Source: Diploptera punctata (lineage: Eukaryota; Arthropoda; Insecta; Blattodea; Blaberidae). Taken from it: a stretch of DNA of 64,000 nucleotides. A model generated the notes under the pieces. That model was not told the origin of the DNA. It saw only the letters and a program-made list of their open reading frames with translations, and made no database searches. This document shows, in pieces, positions 1 through 10,425 of the stretch. Positions within the stretch are counted from its first letter, which is position 1, and every line of letters begins with the position of its first letter. Made by a program: the position numbers and the translations under genes. The DNA lies in assembly GCA_030220185.1 (NCBI GenBank), contig JASPKZ010005709.1, positions 394,001 through 458,000 of the forward strand, in the 5' to 3' direction.

Positions 1-228
1 GATGGATAAATCATATTTGAAGAGAAAAATTATACGCTCAGACCGGGACTTGAACCCGGGACCCTTGGTTTTCTAGTCCAAGTGCTCTACCATCTGAGCT
101 ACCTGAGCAAGTACCGATCTAAACGCAAATTTTTTTCTCTTCAAATATGATTTATCCATCATTGAGATGTATGAAATTAATAATAAAAAAACATCGAAAA
201 AAGTCGTACTGGCATTTATAATGTAATG
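1..228 (-). repeat. tRNA-cored element, left part (split by mariner)
   Basis: A tRNA-like core lies at about 35-108 on the minus strand, with an A box (TAGCTCAGATGGTAGAGC) and a B box (GGTTCAAGTCC). It is flanked by ATATTTGAAGAGAAAAATT on one side and its inverse on the other, followed by the family's AT-rich spacer. The spacer continues at 1564 after the mariner insertion. It is a repeat, not a functional tRNA gene: the anticodon arm is distorted and many copies exist. Confidence 0.75.
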
Positions 229-230
229 TA

Positions 231-1561
231 CAGGGTGGACCGCTCGAATGGACCTAATTTCAATTGCTTGTTACTGGCAAACGGTTGAAGATAGAAACTT
301 AAAACAACGTTCATATTACAGAAAAACTCACCAAGTTTTGATATCCAGATCACCACATCTCTATATGAGCCCCAGCAGTCACTGTGACGATATCAAAGCG
401 ATGAACAATTTCTTGCCAAGTACGTTGGAGTATGTCTTCTGGAATGTTCTCAATAGCCTCTATGATGCGCTCACGAAGATCACGAAGGTCTTTGACTGGG
501 GTGGTGTAAACTTTATCTTTGACATAGCCCCAGAGAAAGAAATCCAGTGGTGTTAAATCGGGAGAATCTCGGGGGCCACGCGATTGGTCCTCCCCTACCA
601 ATCCAACGGCCAGGGAAAATGTTGTCCAAAGTCGTACGAACTTCATTGGACCAGTGGGGAGGAGCACCATCTTGCTGGAAAACGATGTTAGGCTGCAGTT
701 GTTCAATTTGTGGAAAGAAGAACTGCTCCAGCATGTCAAGATATGTGGTACCACGAACAGTTTTCTCGGCGAAGAAAGAAAAACGGTCCAATGACCTTAT
801 TATGTGACAAACTGCACCAAACATTCATCTTCGGACTATCACGAACATGCTCTTGAATAGCGTGAGGATTCTCCGATCCTCAGATCCGCACATTATGCCG
901 GTTTACCTTGCCTGACAAATGGAAAGTGGCTTCGTCCGAGAAGAAAATCTTGGTCATGAAGTCAGGATCAGCGCCGAGACGGTCCAGCATCGTATTGGCG
1001 AATTCCACTCGTTTCGGCATGTCATTCGGCTCCAGACGTTGCACTAACTGCACTTTATATGCGTGCAGTTTGAGGCGTTTGTGGACAATCCGTTGTAATG
1101 TCGATTTTGGTATTTGAAGTTCCCGCGAAGCTCTTCTTAATGACTTCCGGGGGCTTCGCTCAAATGCGGCTTGAACATTTGCTACCATTTCATCGGATGT
1201 TCTGCGACCACCACCATGCTTCTTCAACACAGATCCTGTAGCTAATAATGTATCACGCCACTTCTTTATGCTTCTAGCAGTTGGAGCATCATGGTTAAAC
1301 ACACGCCGGAACTCCCTTTGAACTCTAATGATTGATTTAAACTCCGCATACCACAAAACAGCTTGCGCTTTCATCTGCGGAGTCGCCATTTTCACAAACA
1401 ATTAAATCTAAGAACGAGAAACGTATCTTTGTGCCATCTACCGACAGGATTCGAAACTTGGTGAGTTTTTCTGTACTATGAACGTTGTTTTAAGTTTCTA
1501 TCTTCAACCGTTTGCCAGTAACAAGCAATTGAAATTAGGTCCATTTGAGCGGTCCACCCTG
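231..1561 (-). mobile_element. DD41D-type mariner (rosa-like), defective
   Basis: A 1,331-bp Tc1/mariner element with about 108-bp terminal inverted repeats beginning CAGGGTGGACCGCTC, flanked by TA (229-230 and 1562-1563). It sits inside a tRNA-cored repeat. The empty site is seen around 12030 in another copy, where the two flanks are contiguous. The transposase is on the minus strand and is broken (see the pseudogene entry). Confidence 0.92.
350..1401 (-). pseudogene. DD41D mariner-family transposase pseudogene
   Basis: The reading frame starts MATPQMKAQAVLWYAEFKS near 1389 and runs through a helix-turn-helix region to FFSDEATFHL, which holds the first catalytic Asp. It then shifts frame near 880. 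A second frame contains FQQDGAPPHW (second Asp). A further shift is needed for SPDLTPLDFFLWGYVKDK (third Asp), and the protein ends AGAHIEMW. Counting from the second Asp to the Asp of PLD gives 41 intervening residues, so the triad is DD41D rather than mariner DD34D. At least two frameshifts make the product inactive. The family name rosa is from memory of DD41D elements. Confidence 0.85.
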
Positions 1562-1563
1562 TA

Positions 1564-1840
1564 TAATTCCCAAATATGTCTTCTTAATAAAGGAGCCGCC
1601 ATTTGCAAAGATAGAAGCAAAGGCTTCAAAGCATTTGGTGGACGGGAATTACAACGTATATAGAGAAAAATTTGCATTTAGATCGGTACTTGCTCAGGTA
1701 ACTCAGATGGTAGAGCACTTGGACTAGAAAACCAAGGGTCTCGGGTTCAAGTCCTGGTCTGAGCGCATAATTTTTCTCTTCAAATATGATTTATCCATCA
1801 TTGAGATGTATGAAATTAATAATAAAAAAAAACAGGGATT
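1564..1840 (+). repeat. tRNA-cored element, right part
   Basis: Spacer with GCCGCCATTTGCAAAGATAG followed by TAGAGAAAAATTTGCATTTA, then a tRNA-like core at 1692-1764 and the tail TAATTTTTCTCTTCAAATA. Together with 1-228 it shows two tRNA-like cores on opposite strands around one spacer. Confidence 0.75.
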
Positions 1841-2164
1841 AGGTTGTTGAAAATAGATTAAATTTTTTTTGGTAAGTCGAATAACATGATGCTTTATACT
1901 ACAAGAAAACATAAACATACACTCATCCTACACTCCTCTCTCTACACAATACAAGAATACATAATCTACGTAAAGTGGTCTGCCAAAGTGGTGCATAAAT
2001 TGAAAATAGATATATTAATGCCATCTATCTGCCCAGCGCAAAACCTAAAGCACGAACAGTGCAGTGGGTGACATTAGAAAAAACCCACACTCTCTGAATA
2101 ATACCAAATACAGGATAAAATAGAGGAGGCCTACTATTTTTATAACAATATAAGATGATTGTAT
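1841..2164. other. unassigned AT-rich intron
   Basis: No coding potential, repeat family or RNA recognised. Confidence 0.5.
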
Positions 2165-2247
2165 TAAAATTAATGTTGGGAAGTAAACAATATGAGGTCA
2201 TATCATTAATACTGAGTGGAGAACATCTTTTTAATAACTCACCTCAT

Positions 2248-4259
2248 ACTTACTTACTTACTCACTGGCACTATCGAACCCGTAGGTTCATGGCCGCACG
2301 GACATAAGCTCTCCATACATCCCTATCCTGAGCTAATGCTTTCCAATCATTCCCTGTATAATCTACTTCCCTCAAATCATAGTTAATGTTGTTCTCCCAC
2401 CTCATTTTTGGTCTACCAACTGGGCGTTTTCCCTCTGGCTTTCCTACAAGAAGTTTCCATGCACGTCTTTCATTCCCCATACGCGCAACATGTCCTGCCC
2501 ATCGCAGTCTACGGGACTTAACTGTTCTTATTATACCTGGCTTCCTATAAAGACCATGTAGTTCATTGTTATGTAGTCTTCTCCATTCACCTGTCTGTTC
2601 ATCTCTCTTTGGTCCAAAAATTTTCCTAAGAACTTTATTCTCAAATACTCGTAATCTCCTTTCCTCCCTTAAAGTAAGAGTCCATGTTTCGCACCCATAT
2701 AATATAACTGGTAGAACAATAGTTTTATATATTTTCAGCTTAACGTTTTTTGAAAGGAATTGGGACATCAAAAGTCTCTGCAATGCATAATAGCATGCAT
2801 TTCCAGAATTGAGCCTATGTTTAATTTCTTTGTGCATCTCATTCCTATTTGTGATTATTGTTCCTAGGTATTTGAATTCAGCCAATTCCTCAAAATTTCC
2901 CTCATTTGTCATTAGCTGTCCATTTCCATTATATAATGTATTTCTACGTGTGACCATATATTTAGTTTTACTGATATTTACTTCAGTCCTAATTTCTTAG
3001 TGTTACTCAATAGTGTGTGCGTGTTGGCCTTTAGTATCTCCTCGCTATCGGCCAGTAGTACTACATCATCAGCATAAACTAACAGCTTATTAATACCATT
3101 CAGTTGTAAGCCTTCCTCATTCTCCAAAGATTTAATGGCATGCTCTAGTACAAAATTAAATAGTAGAGGAGATAGTGCATCTCCTTGCTTTAACCCATTC
3201 TGGATTCAAAAGTGTCTGAAAACTGTTTGCCTACACGCACCCTACTCGTTGAGCCATTTAGACACATTCGTATAAGTCTAACTAACTTTTTAGGAATTCC
3301 AACTCCAGCAGGATACTATATAACTTCTCCCTCTTAATTGAATCATATGCTTTTTTGAAGTCTACATATAGTTGATGTACAGTACCATTATATTCCCATT
3401 TCTTTTCTAAATCTGTCTTATACTAAAAATCTGATCTGTTGTAGACCTGTTTCTTCTAAATGCACATTGATGATCTCCTAGAATGTCATCAATATAGGGA
3501 GCAAGTCTGCTTACTAATATATTTGTTAGAATTTTGTACGAAGTTGAAAGTAATGAGATGCCCCTATAGTTGTTGCAATCAGTTTTATCTCCTTTCTTAT
3601 AAATTGGTACGATAATTGATTCCTTCCATTCATCTGGAAGAGCTTCTTTTTCCCAAATCATACTAAGCAACCAGCGTATCTTGTCCATCAACTTTTCTCC
3701 CCCTGATTTTATCAGTTCTGCTGGGATCTCATCTGAGCCTGATGCTTTATACATCTTCAATTTTTCAATTGCCATTTCAACCTCTAATGCACTTGGCTCT
3801 GCGACTAGCATTTCTGCTGTCTGTAACTTATCCTCCTCAATGTCCTGTTCTGTATGTACATTTAATAGCTGATTAAAATAACTTTTCCATCTATTTAATA
3901 TACTCTTGGAATCTGCAATCATATCCCCATTTTCATTCCGAATTATGTTTGTTCTAGCCTGAAACCCTTTCTTCTCTATACTAATTCCCTGATATAATTC
4001 TCTAATGTTCCTATTTTTTGCATTCATTTCAAGATCATTAATCTTCTCTCTCAAATATTCCTCTTTTTACTCTTTAGTAACTTGGTGGTTTCCCGTCTAA
4101 CACTACCCAATTGCTCTAAATTTACCTCATTTGGCTCGTGTAACCATTTAATTTTTGCTAGCTTTCTTTTCTTTACAATGTCGGCACATTCCTCATCAAA
4201 CCATTTCTTGTTTTGCCTCTTTTTTAAACAACCAATGCTTTCTGATGCTGACAATTTAC
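2248..4259 (-). mobile_element. RTE-type LINE, 5'-truncated, reverse transcriptase
   Basis: Minus-strand non-LTR retrotransposon. 4054-3407 encodes the fingers/palm part (DEIPAELIKSGGEKL, WKESIIVPIYKKGDKTDCNN, YRGISLLSTSYKILTNIL). The catalytic YADD codons are intact at 3076-3065. The open frame 2957-2271 encodes the thumb and C-terminal part (KYLGTIITNRNE, LYGCETWTL, RRLRWAGHVARMGN). Frame breaks separate these pieces. The 3' end carries a (AAGT)n-like tail, read as TACTTACTTACTTACTCACT on the plus strand. No endonuclease domain is present, so it is 5'-truncated. At least six further 3' fragments of the same family lie in the window. Confidence 0.88.
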
Positions 4260-4360
4260 AATTTCAAATTTATTTGATTTAAGACCATTGGTTTTGAATG
4301 AATTTTTCATTCTTCTTCAGTTTATTTTCATGAAAATAATGGCTTCCATGGAAGCCATGA

Positions 4361-4397
4361 CTGAAAAGGGACAAGATATTGTCTGAAACCGCCGGTA
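4361..4397 (+). ncRNA. hammerhead-like core (degenerate) in PLE
   Basis: Core CTGAAAA (consensus CTGANGA), stem II GGACAA/TTGTCT, then GAAACC, loop GCC, GGTA. Flanking TGA/TCA forms a 3-bp stem I. Substitution in the core probably inactivates it. Confidence 0.5.
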
Positions 4398-4659
4398 TCA
4401 AAGAAATTTGAAATTATATGAGGTGAGTCGTTAAAAATATGTTTGCCACTCACTATTAATGATATAACCTCATAATGTTTACTTCCCAATATTAATTTAA
4501 ATATAGAGACTAGCATTTTAATTATAATTTAATTTGTATCAAGTTACTTGCATCAAAACATCACTGGCAGGGCATACAAGCAATCAACATATCATCTATT
4601 AATTAAATAAAAATAAAACATAGTTTTATTTGATTTTCATATTTATTATATAATTCAGT

Positions 4660-4692
4660 GACAGCTGTTTCGGTACACTGTACCTTCTTCAG
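4660..4692 (-). ncRNA. hammerhead ribozyme-like motif (PLE-B, left arm)
   Basis: CTGAAGA, one extra A, stem II GGTAC-AGT-GTACC, GAAAC, then AGCT and GTC cleavage triplet. The stem is intact. Compare 5063-5095, where the outer pair is A-T instead of G-C. Confidence 0.7.
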
Positions 4693-5062
4693 GCATGTCA
4701 ACAAATTATAAATTGTATTCCAACTGACCTAAGCAACAATACAACAATATTTATTTAAATTTTTAAATTTAACAAAGGGGATTCATTCAAATCAAGTTGA
4801 GAATTTAACAGTTTTTTTTTTGAGAGCATATAACAGAAATTTAGAAAATTCAAAATATGCTAACCACCTATTCCAATTTAATCATTGTTTCGATCCAAAT
4901 TTTGAAATTTTATATATTTGTGATAAGGGTAATTTAAAAGTAGTAAAAAAATTCTCAACTTGATTTGAATGAATCCCCTTTGTTAAATTAAAAAATTTAA
5001 ATAAATATTGTTGTATTGTTGCTTAGATCAGTTGGAACACAATTCATAATTTGTTAACATGT

Positions 5063-5095
5063 CTGAAGAAAGTACAGTGTACTGAAACAGCTGTC
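5063..5095 (+). ncRNA. hammerhead ribozyme-like motif (PLE-B, right arm)
   Basis: CTGAAGA, extra A, stem II AGTAC-AGT-GTACT, GAAAC, GTC triplet. The closing base pair of stem II is changed on both strands relative to 4660-4692, a compensatory change. Confidence 0.7.
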
Positions 5096-5566
5096 ACTGA
5101 ATTATATAATAAATATGAAAATCAAATAAAACTACGTTTTATTTTTATTTAATTAATACATATGGATTTTCATCAAGTAAACACCAACTCAATTGATTAA
5201 CATATTATCTTGTGGTGAAAAACAAAATGATTTGGGTGTACCCGCTATTGGATACAACAGCAAGCAAGAGGATGTTTGTTAATGCTGCGATCTTCCTGCC
5301 AGCTGGGAGTAGAAATGTCAATAATAAAGTAAGATCTCTTGTATTTATGTTCAATAATTTATATAATTTCAGATTCAGTATGAGTATAGAAATAAATTTG
5401 AGTTGTTTTGACTCACCTCATATTTCTTGATTTTTATGCAGACCTAGGTTTTGTTACTGACTTTGCGACATTCTCGATGCAACACAACTGCCATCTTGCG
5501 GTTGTCCCACCTGCAAATTGATTTCTGCGCTCTCTGTTGACTGACCAATGAACTTCCAAATCAAAA

Positions 5567-5963
5567 ATTAATAAATGAGTTGGAGAAAATTTTTTAACAT
5601 CTCAGCTTACAAAGTTGCGTGTCTTCACGATACCAGTTTCAAAAGTATAGTAATACTTCCATCTTCAGTCAAATTCCAACTGTTGAAATTTCGCTGTTAA
5701 CATCATCTTTTGAACTGCCATCTGGTGTAGATTTACATGACGAGAATAATTTAATCACCAAGTTCATAAAATCTACACCAGATGGCAGTTCAAAAGATGA
5801 TGTTAATGACGAAATTTCAACAGTTGGAATTTGACTGAAGATGGAAGTAATACTATACTTTTGAAACAGCAACTTTGTGAGGTGAGATGTTAAAGCATTT
5901 TCTCCAACTCATTTAGTAACGTAAATATCTCATAGTGTTTGCCCCAACGTAATTTTAATGAAA
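5567..5963 (+). mobile_element. PLE-A foldback, inner, 13-bp TSD
   Basis: 397 bp bounded by 13-bp direct repeats TTCCAAATCAAAA (5554-5566 and 5964-5976). It consists of two inverted copies of a PLE 3' end. Both arms encode the same C-terminal peptide (LITKFIKSTPDGSSKDDVN) in opposite directions. The right terminus extends about 45 nt beyond the left one. Confidence 0.85.
5631..5668 (-). ncRNA. hammerhead ribozyme-like motif (PLE-A)
   Basis: CTGAAGA, extra T, stem II GGAAGTA/TACTTTT (7 bp with two G-T pairs), loop TTACTA, GAAAC, TG, GTA. The plus-strand partner at 5835 has lost the cleavage triplet. Confidence 0.65.
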
Positions 5964-6299
5964 TTCCAAATCAAAAGTTCATCAGTCAGTCAACAGAGAG
6001 CGCAGAAATCAATTTGCAGGAGGGACAACTGCAAGACGGCAGTGGTGTTACATCGAGAATGTCACAAAGTTAAGGATGAAATGTAGGTCTGCATAAAAAT
6101 CAAGAAATATGAGGTGAGTCAAAACAACTCAAAGTTCTATATATTATAGAAGTATGAGGTATGAAATAATCACGATTAATTTAATTCTTATGAATTTGAA
6201 CCTCATAATGTTAAAAGTTCCCAAATTTAATATATAAACTCAAAGTTAATTAAAATAAACCTCATAGTGTTATTTCCTAGCTACATATATTTAATAGAA

Positions 6300-6729
6300 A
6301 GTATATTATTTACAAAGCACTTGGTACTATGTTAAGGATAGTAAATATTTATTATTTGAGATGGTACAGCATTCCTAAATGAGAACACAAAAACAACATT
6401 TCGATTTATAATTCAGTATAACACACAAACACGATGAAAGCAACAGAGTGACACAAAACATTGCATTTAGTATTAAACTAGTTTCCAGTTGGTAAATTCA
6501 ACATTCTTAAGCAGTGTCTTAACCCCAAGGAGATCTGACAAGGGGATCACTTTAGTTTTACTTATATGTGACTAAAAAGTTTAAGACCGTTTTAAAAGGA
6601 CGTTACAAAGTTTTTTTTTTTTTTTGTAATCTACATCTTACAATTGGGGAGATTTTTATGAAATCTGGTGACTGACACAAGGGGAATAATAATCTGCTTG
6701 ACATTCAGTTGCAAGTGATGTCAATTTTC
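6300..6729. other. unassigned intron, poly-T
   Basis: AT-rich, includes a poly-T run near 6610. No exon or repeat family recognised. Confidence 0.5.
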
Positions 6730-6941
6730 AGATAGATTATATTTGAAGATAAAAATTTTAGCCTAGACCTAGACTCGAAACCAGGACTTTTGGCTTTCCG
6801 GGCCAAATGCTCTACCAACTGAGCTACCAAGGCAAGTTGCGATCTAGATGCAAATTTTTCTCTTCATGTGTTGTAATACCCTCGTGTCAAATGCTATGAA
6901 GCCTTTGCTTCTATCTTTGTAAATGGCGGCTTCTTAGTTAA
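6730..6941 (-). repeat. tRNA-cored element (split by LTR-like insertion)
   Basis: Minus-strand tRNA-like core at about 6761-6833 with flank ATATTTGAAGATAAAAATTT and the family spacer (AAATGGCGGCTTCTTAGTTA), interrupted at a TTAA by the next feature and resuming at 7778. Confidence 0.75.
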
Positions 6942-7773
6942 TGAACCGAAAGTGCGATTTTCGGTTCGCACTGCAGTGCCGTTATCCTCCTTGAACAGAA
7001 AGATTCGTGAACTATGCCAATATCCCTTCTCTATGCATCTACCCCCACTCTCCTTTTTACCTCTCCTGTTGCGCTGTTTGTGCTGCGCATCTCCCCTTCT
7101 ACCTCGGAACGCTCAAATATGCTACGCACATTCAGAACATTATCTTTCGATCGGAACTTTATGTTTAGACTATGTCGTCTGGAGCATGCGAGTGGCGTGG
7201 TTTGAGTTTTGGTCCGGAGGACCGGGGGAAAGCCACCCTGGCTTGGACTATTTGTATGAAGGAAGTTGTGTGAGTGAGGTATGATATATATTTTTGATGT
7301 TAATGATTATTATTTATTTTTTTGTTTAAATTCTAGAATGATCAATATTTATATTTGTTATATTTTTCCTACACTTCAGACGTCTTGTTTATATTAAACA
7401 TCATTTTTATATACATCATGTTTAATGTTCAAATTATTTATGTGCATGCTGCTGTTTGATATATTCCCGTACGTAAACTTACTGCTTTAGGAGATCATAC
7501 AAGCTTCCTTTTTTCCGTCTAGCTTTCATGGTTAATAATAATAATGATACATTCAGTTTAGATCAGAATCATAGATTACTCCAGTGTTTTGAGATCTATT
7601 GTTGATTTATGTTTAAGTGTTTGGAAAAGAAAGGTGAATCAATCTTTGCTTCTTATGGGCCCGGGCAAAGGCTTTTCATTAATAACCTTGGGTGTTATGA
7701 ACTCTATGCTAATATATACAATGGAAACAAAAGACGATACACGGCGGCGCAGAGCGTGGTTATCGCCCGCACA
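6942..7773 (+). mobile_element. solo LTR-like insertion with TTAA duplication
   Basis: 832 bp beginning TGAACCGAAAGTGCG and ending CCCGCACA, i.e. TG...CA termini, flanked by TTAA on both sides (6938-6941, 7774-7777). The host tRNA-cored repeat reads through without it in other copies. A related copy lies at 26120-27029. TG/CA ends with a 4-bp duplication suggest a solo LTR. A piggyBac-type MITE (also TTAA) is the alternative, but the termini are not inverted repeats. Orientation is inferred. Confidence 0.6.
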
Positions 7774-7777
7774 TTAA

Positions 7778-8500
7778 GAAGACATTAATTGGGAATTTAA
7801 CACTACTTTAAAAAGCCAGTAGGGCTTCTATTAATGTTTTTTTTATTACTTTAATACTTCTCACTGAAGGATAAATTATATTTGAAGAGAAAATTCATAG
7901 CATTTGGCACGAGGGAATTACAATGTATATAAGAGAAAAATTTGCATCCAGATCGCAACTCGCCTCGGTAGCTCAGTTGGTAGAGCATTTGGCCTAGAAA
8001 GCCTAAGGTCCCGGGTTTGAGTCTCAGTCTAGGCGAAAAAAATGTTTCTCTTCAAATATAAAAAGTATTGACGATTTTTATTATTAATTTAACACTTCTC
8101 ATAGAAGGATAAATTATATTTGAAGAGAAAGCCAAGGGTCCCGGGTTCGAGTCCTGGTATAGGCGAAAATTTTTCTCTTCAAATATAATTTATCCTTCTA
8201 TGAGAAGTGTTAAATTAATAATAAAAATCGTCAATAGAAGCCCTACTGGCTATAAAGTAGTGTTAAATTTCCAATAAATGTCTTCTTAACTAAGAAGCCG
8301 CCATTTGCAAAGATAGAAGCTATGGTTTCAAGCATTTGGCGCGAGGGAATTACAACGTACATAAGAGAAAAATTTGCATCTAGATCGTAACTCGCCTCGG
8401 TAGCTCAGTTGGTAGAGCACTTGGCCCGGAAAGCCAAGGGTCCCGGGTTCGAGTCCCGGTCTGAGCGTATAATTTTTCTCTTTAAATATAAAAAGTATTG
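7778..8500 (+). repeat. tandem/inverted array of tRNA-cored units
   Basis: Two complete tRNA-like cores (7962-8034 and 8394-8466) and one half core (8129-8165), separated by the family spacer. Units are partly inverted: GAAGGATAAATTATATTTGA at 8104 has its exact inverse near 8200. The cores keep the A box (TAGCTCAGTTGGTAGAGC) and B box (GGTTCGAGTCC). The full core at 8394 shows recognisable D, anticodon and T arms, but has C rather than T before the anticodon-like triplet. Confidence 0.78.
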
Positions 8501-8760
8501 TTTACAGACCACACTGGAAACCAATTTAAAACACCTATGTTACATTATGACATTCGTTGTGTATATACAGTTTAATTCATAAACACACTCATAAACAGAT
8601 TAAATTACTGTACAGTTCTTAAAACATACAATGTGCTGCGGACAACAATAATCTGAAAAGAAATGTTGCTAACAAGTTGCTCTAGTCCATAGTCTTCACA
8701 CAAAAATAGTGTTTGCTTTGTGTATTTTGATATATTTCTATGTTCATAATTTAAAAATTA
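8501..8760. other. unassigned intron
   Basis: No feature recognised. Confidence 0.5.
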
Positions 8761-8804
8761 AAGTAAAATCTGTTCACCTCACCTCTTAACCTGTTTTCTA
8801 ATTA

Positions 8805-8839
8805 GACCAGTTTCAAAACCTAGGTGGTTTCATCATCAT
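8805..8839 (-). ncRNA. hammerhead ribozyme-like motif (PLE-A)
   Basis: Core ATGATGA (first C changed to A), extra T, stem II GAAACC-ACCTA-GGTTTT, GAAAC, TG, GTC. A 5-bp stem I is formed by AATTA upstream and TAATT downstream. Confidence 0.6.
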
Positions 8840-9189
8840 TAATTTCATGACCGATGTACTTTCATCCAGGAGCACTGCTTCTTACTTGACCTGTTGGTGG
8901 ACCGATGAAACTCCAAATCAACTTCTCTGGGAATTTCAAAATTAATTTTTTTTTTCTTGTTTTTTTGAATGTGGATTTTTTCCAAACCGTGAGCTCTTTT
9001 ACTTTTTGTATTTGTTTTATTAAACTGGCCTTTCTTTCAATTTGATGTTTTTCTGATGCTTGTGCTTGGTCAGAAAACATCAAATTGAAAGAAAGAGCAG
9101 TCAAATAAAACAAATAGAAAAATCAAAAGAGCTCACGGTTTGGAAAGAAATCTACATTTAAAAAAAGAACAAGAAAAAAGTTAATATTT

Positions 9190-9845
9190 AATTTTAGGAA
9201 GTGATATTTTGAGGTTATTTTAATTATATTATTTTTGGTCTGATCATCTTACCTCAATATTAATGTTGATTTGTTCTTGGACATGTTTCAAAACAATTCT
9301 GTTTTATCATCAGCTTGTCCAGACTGGTTTGATTTATGTTGCATTATGTTGCACAACCTGGATGTCGATGTCAGCTCCATCCTGTGGTTGGACAAAGAAC
9401 CTCCAAACAAGTCACGCTCCATCGGTATTTCAAAATTCATAACTCTGTTTTTGTTCTTCTGAATATAGATTTTTTCCCAAATAGTCAGCTCTTTTGTATT
9501 TTCTAACTGTTTTAATAATTTAGTGTCTGAATTTATATTATGTTTTTCAGACCAAACTATTAAAATTATTAAAACAGTTAGAAAATACAAAAGAGCTGAC
9601 TGTTTGGGAAAAATCTATTCAGAAGAACAAAACCAGAGTTATGAATTTTGAAATACCGATGGAGCGTGACTTGTTCGGAGGTTCTTCGGCCAACCACAGG
9701 ATGGAGCTGACATCGACATCCAGGTTGTGCAACATAAATCTAACCAGTCTGGACAAGCTGACAATAAAACAGAATTATTTTGAAACATGTCCAAGAACAA
9801 ATCAACATTAATATTGAGGTAAGATGATCAGACTAAAAATAATAT
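9190..9845. mobile_element. PLE-A foldback, inner
   Basis: Inverted arms starting and ending with the ATTGAGGTAAGATGATCAGA-type terminus. Both arms encode a GIY-YIG-element C-terminal remnant (ELTIWEKIYIQKNK, VMNFEIPMERDLFGG). The palindrome centre is near 9545. Confidence 0.75.
9280..9313 (-). ncRNA. hammerhead ribozyme-like motif (PLE-A)
   Basis: CTGATGA, extra T, perfect 6-bp stem II AAAACA-GAAT-TGTTTT, GAAAC, AT, GTC. All core residues match consensus. Its partner at 9758-9791 has CTGACAA and a weaker stem. Confidence 0.75.
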
Positions 9846-9965
9846 AAAGAAAAAAATTAATGAATTTTGAAATTCCCAGGGAAGTTGATTTGAATCGGAG
9901 GATCATCAGTCAACCAACAGATGGAAGCAGTGCTCCTGGACAACAGAACATCGGTCGTGAAATTA

Positions 9966-10000
9966 CTGATGATGAAACTGCCTAGGTCTTGAAACCGGTC
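9966..10000 (+). ncRNA. hammerhead ribozyme-like motif with 5-bp stem I
   Basis: CTGATGA, extra T, stem II GAAACT/GGTCTT (one A-C mismatch), GAAAC, CG, GTC. AATTA (9961-9965) pairs with TAATT (10001-10005) as stem I. One of the two best examples in the window. Confidence 0.78.
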
Positions 10001-10125
10001 TAATTAGAAGATGACCCTTGACATAACTGGTAAGTTTATAAAATTATGAGGTGAATGTGAACAGAATTTATTTTAAATTATACCTCATAGTGGCATTTCC
10101 TTTAATAGTTCAATTCTATTTTCAT

Positions 10126-10425
10126 TCTTATTTATAGATGCTTTAACATCTAAGGTCACATTACATCTATGATATTTGTATACAATTAAGTGAATGGATT
10201 ATTTTATAGCAGATAAAATGGGATTGTTGGAAAAGGACTTACCAATGGCTTGGTTTCTCTGCACTGTTGTTATGTCTCGTTGAGACTTTGCAATGAATAT
10301 TTTAACCATTGAAAAATAACTTATTTCTAATAATTAAAACATTTTGTCTGTTCATTCTTACCTCTTAGAGGCAACTACTCAAGTGCCAGTGAGAACTGAA
10401 ATATTTCAATGAACAATAGAGACAT
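10126..10425. other. intron with a PLE terminus remnant
   Basis: 10330-10375 reads TTCATTCTTACCTCTTAGAG, the inverted terminus seen in the 22467-22672 foldback. The remainder is unassigned. Confidence 0.55.

Larger units (their letters stand above)
2165..4505 (+). mobile_element. Penelope-like element split by an RTE LINE
   Basis: The left arm (2165-2247, inverted terminus with ACTCACCTCAT) and the right arm (4260-4505, hammerhead-like core, then TATGAGGTGAGT and the terminus ACCTCATAATGTTTACTTCC) belong to one PLE foldback. They are separated by the LINE at 2248-4259. The right arm ends with the same terminal sequence as the copies at 34046-35614 and 37249-37827. Confidence 0.75.
4597..5157. 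mobile_element. PLE-B foldback with degenerate GIY-YIG C-terminus
   Basis: Inverted arms of about 190 bp (4597-4790 and 4960-5157), each with a hammerhead-like core and both ending in ATTAATTAAATAAAAATAAA. The centre keeps a decayed coding remnant. The same family recurs at 41850-41940 and 59563-59745. Confidence 0.75.
5402..6125. mobile_element. PLE-A foldback, outer, containing another foldback
   Basis: Outer arms (about 5402-5566 and 5977-6125) read GACTCACCTCATATTTCTTG on one side and its inverse on the other, with shared internal GCGCTCTCTGTTGACTGACC. A second foldback (5567-5963) is inserted in its centre. Two further PLE termini of other subfamilies follow to about 6300. Confidence 0.7.
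8760..10125. mobile_element. PLE-A foldback, outer, containing 9190-9845
   Basis: The left arm (8760-9185) and right arm (9850-10125) are inverted. They share ACCTAGGT-type stem sequences, TGATGATGAAAC and the coding remnant around GAAATTCCC(A)GGGAAG. The right terminus ends ATACCTCATAGTGGCATTTC. Confidence 0.75.

Noticed and set aside
7014..7284. Host exon with signal-like hydrophobic peptide
   Set aside because: Lies entirely inside the LTR-like insertion, and the related copy at 26159-26431 does not conserve the frame.
8394..8466. Functional tRNA genes at this and about 15 similar sites
   Set aside because: Cloverleaf-like, with good A and B boxes, but C replaces the U before the anticodon, the anticodon arm is irregular, and the copies are embedded in repeats. 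They are treated as tRNA-like repeat cores.
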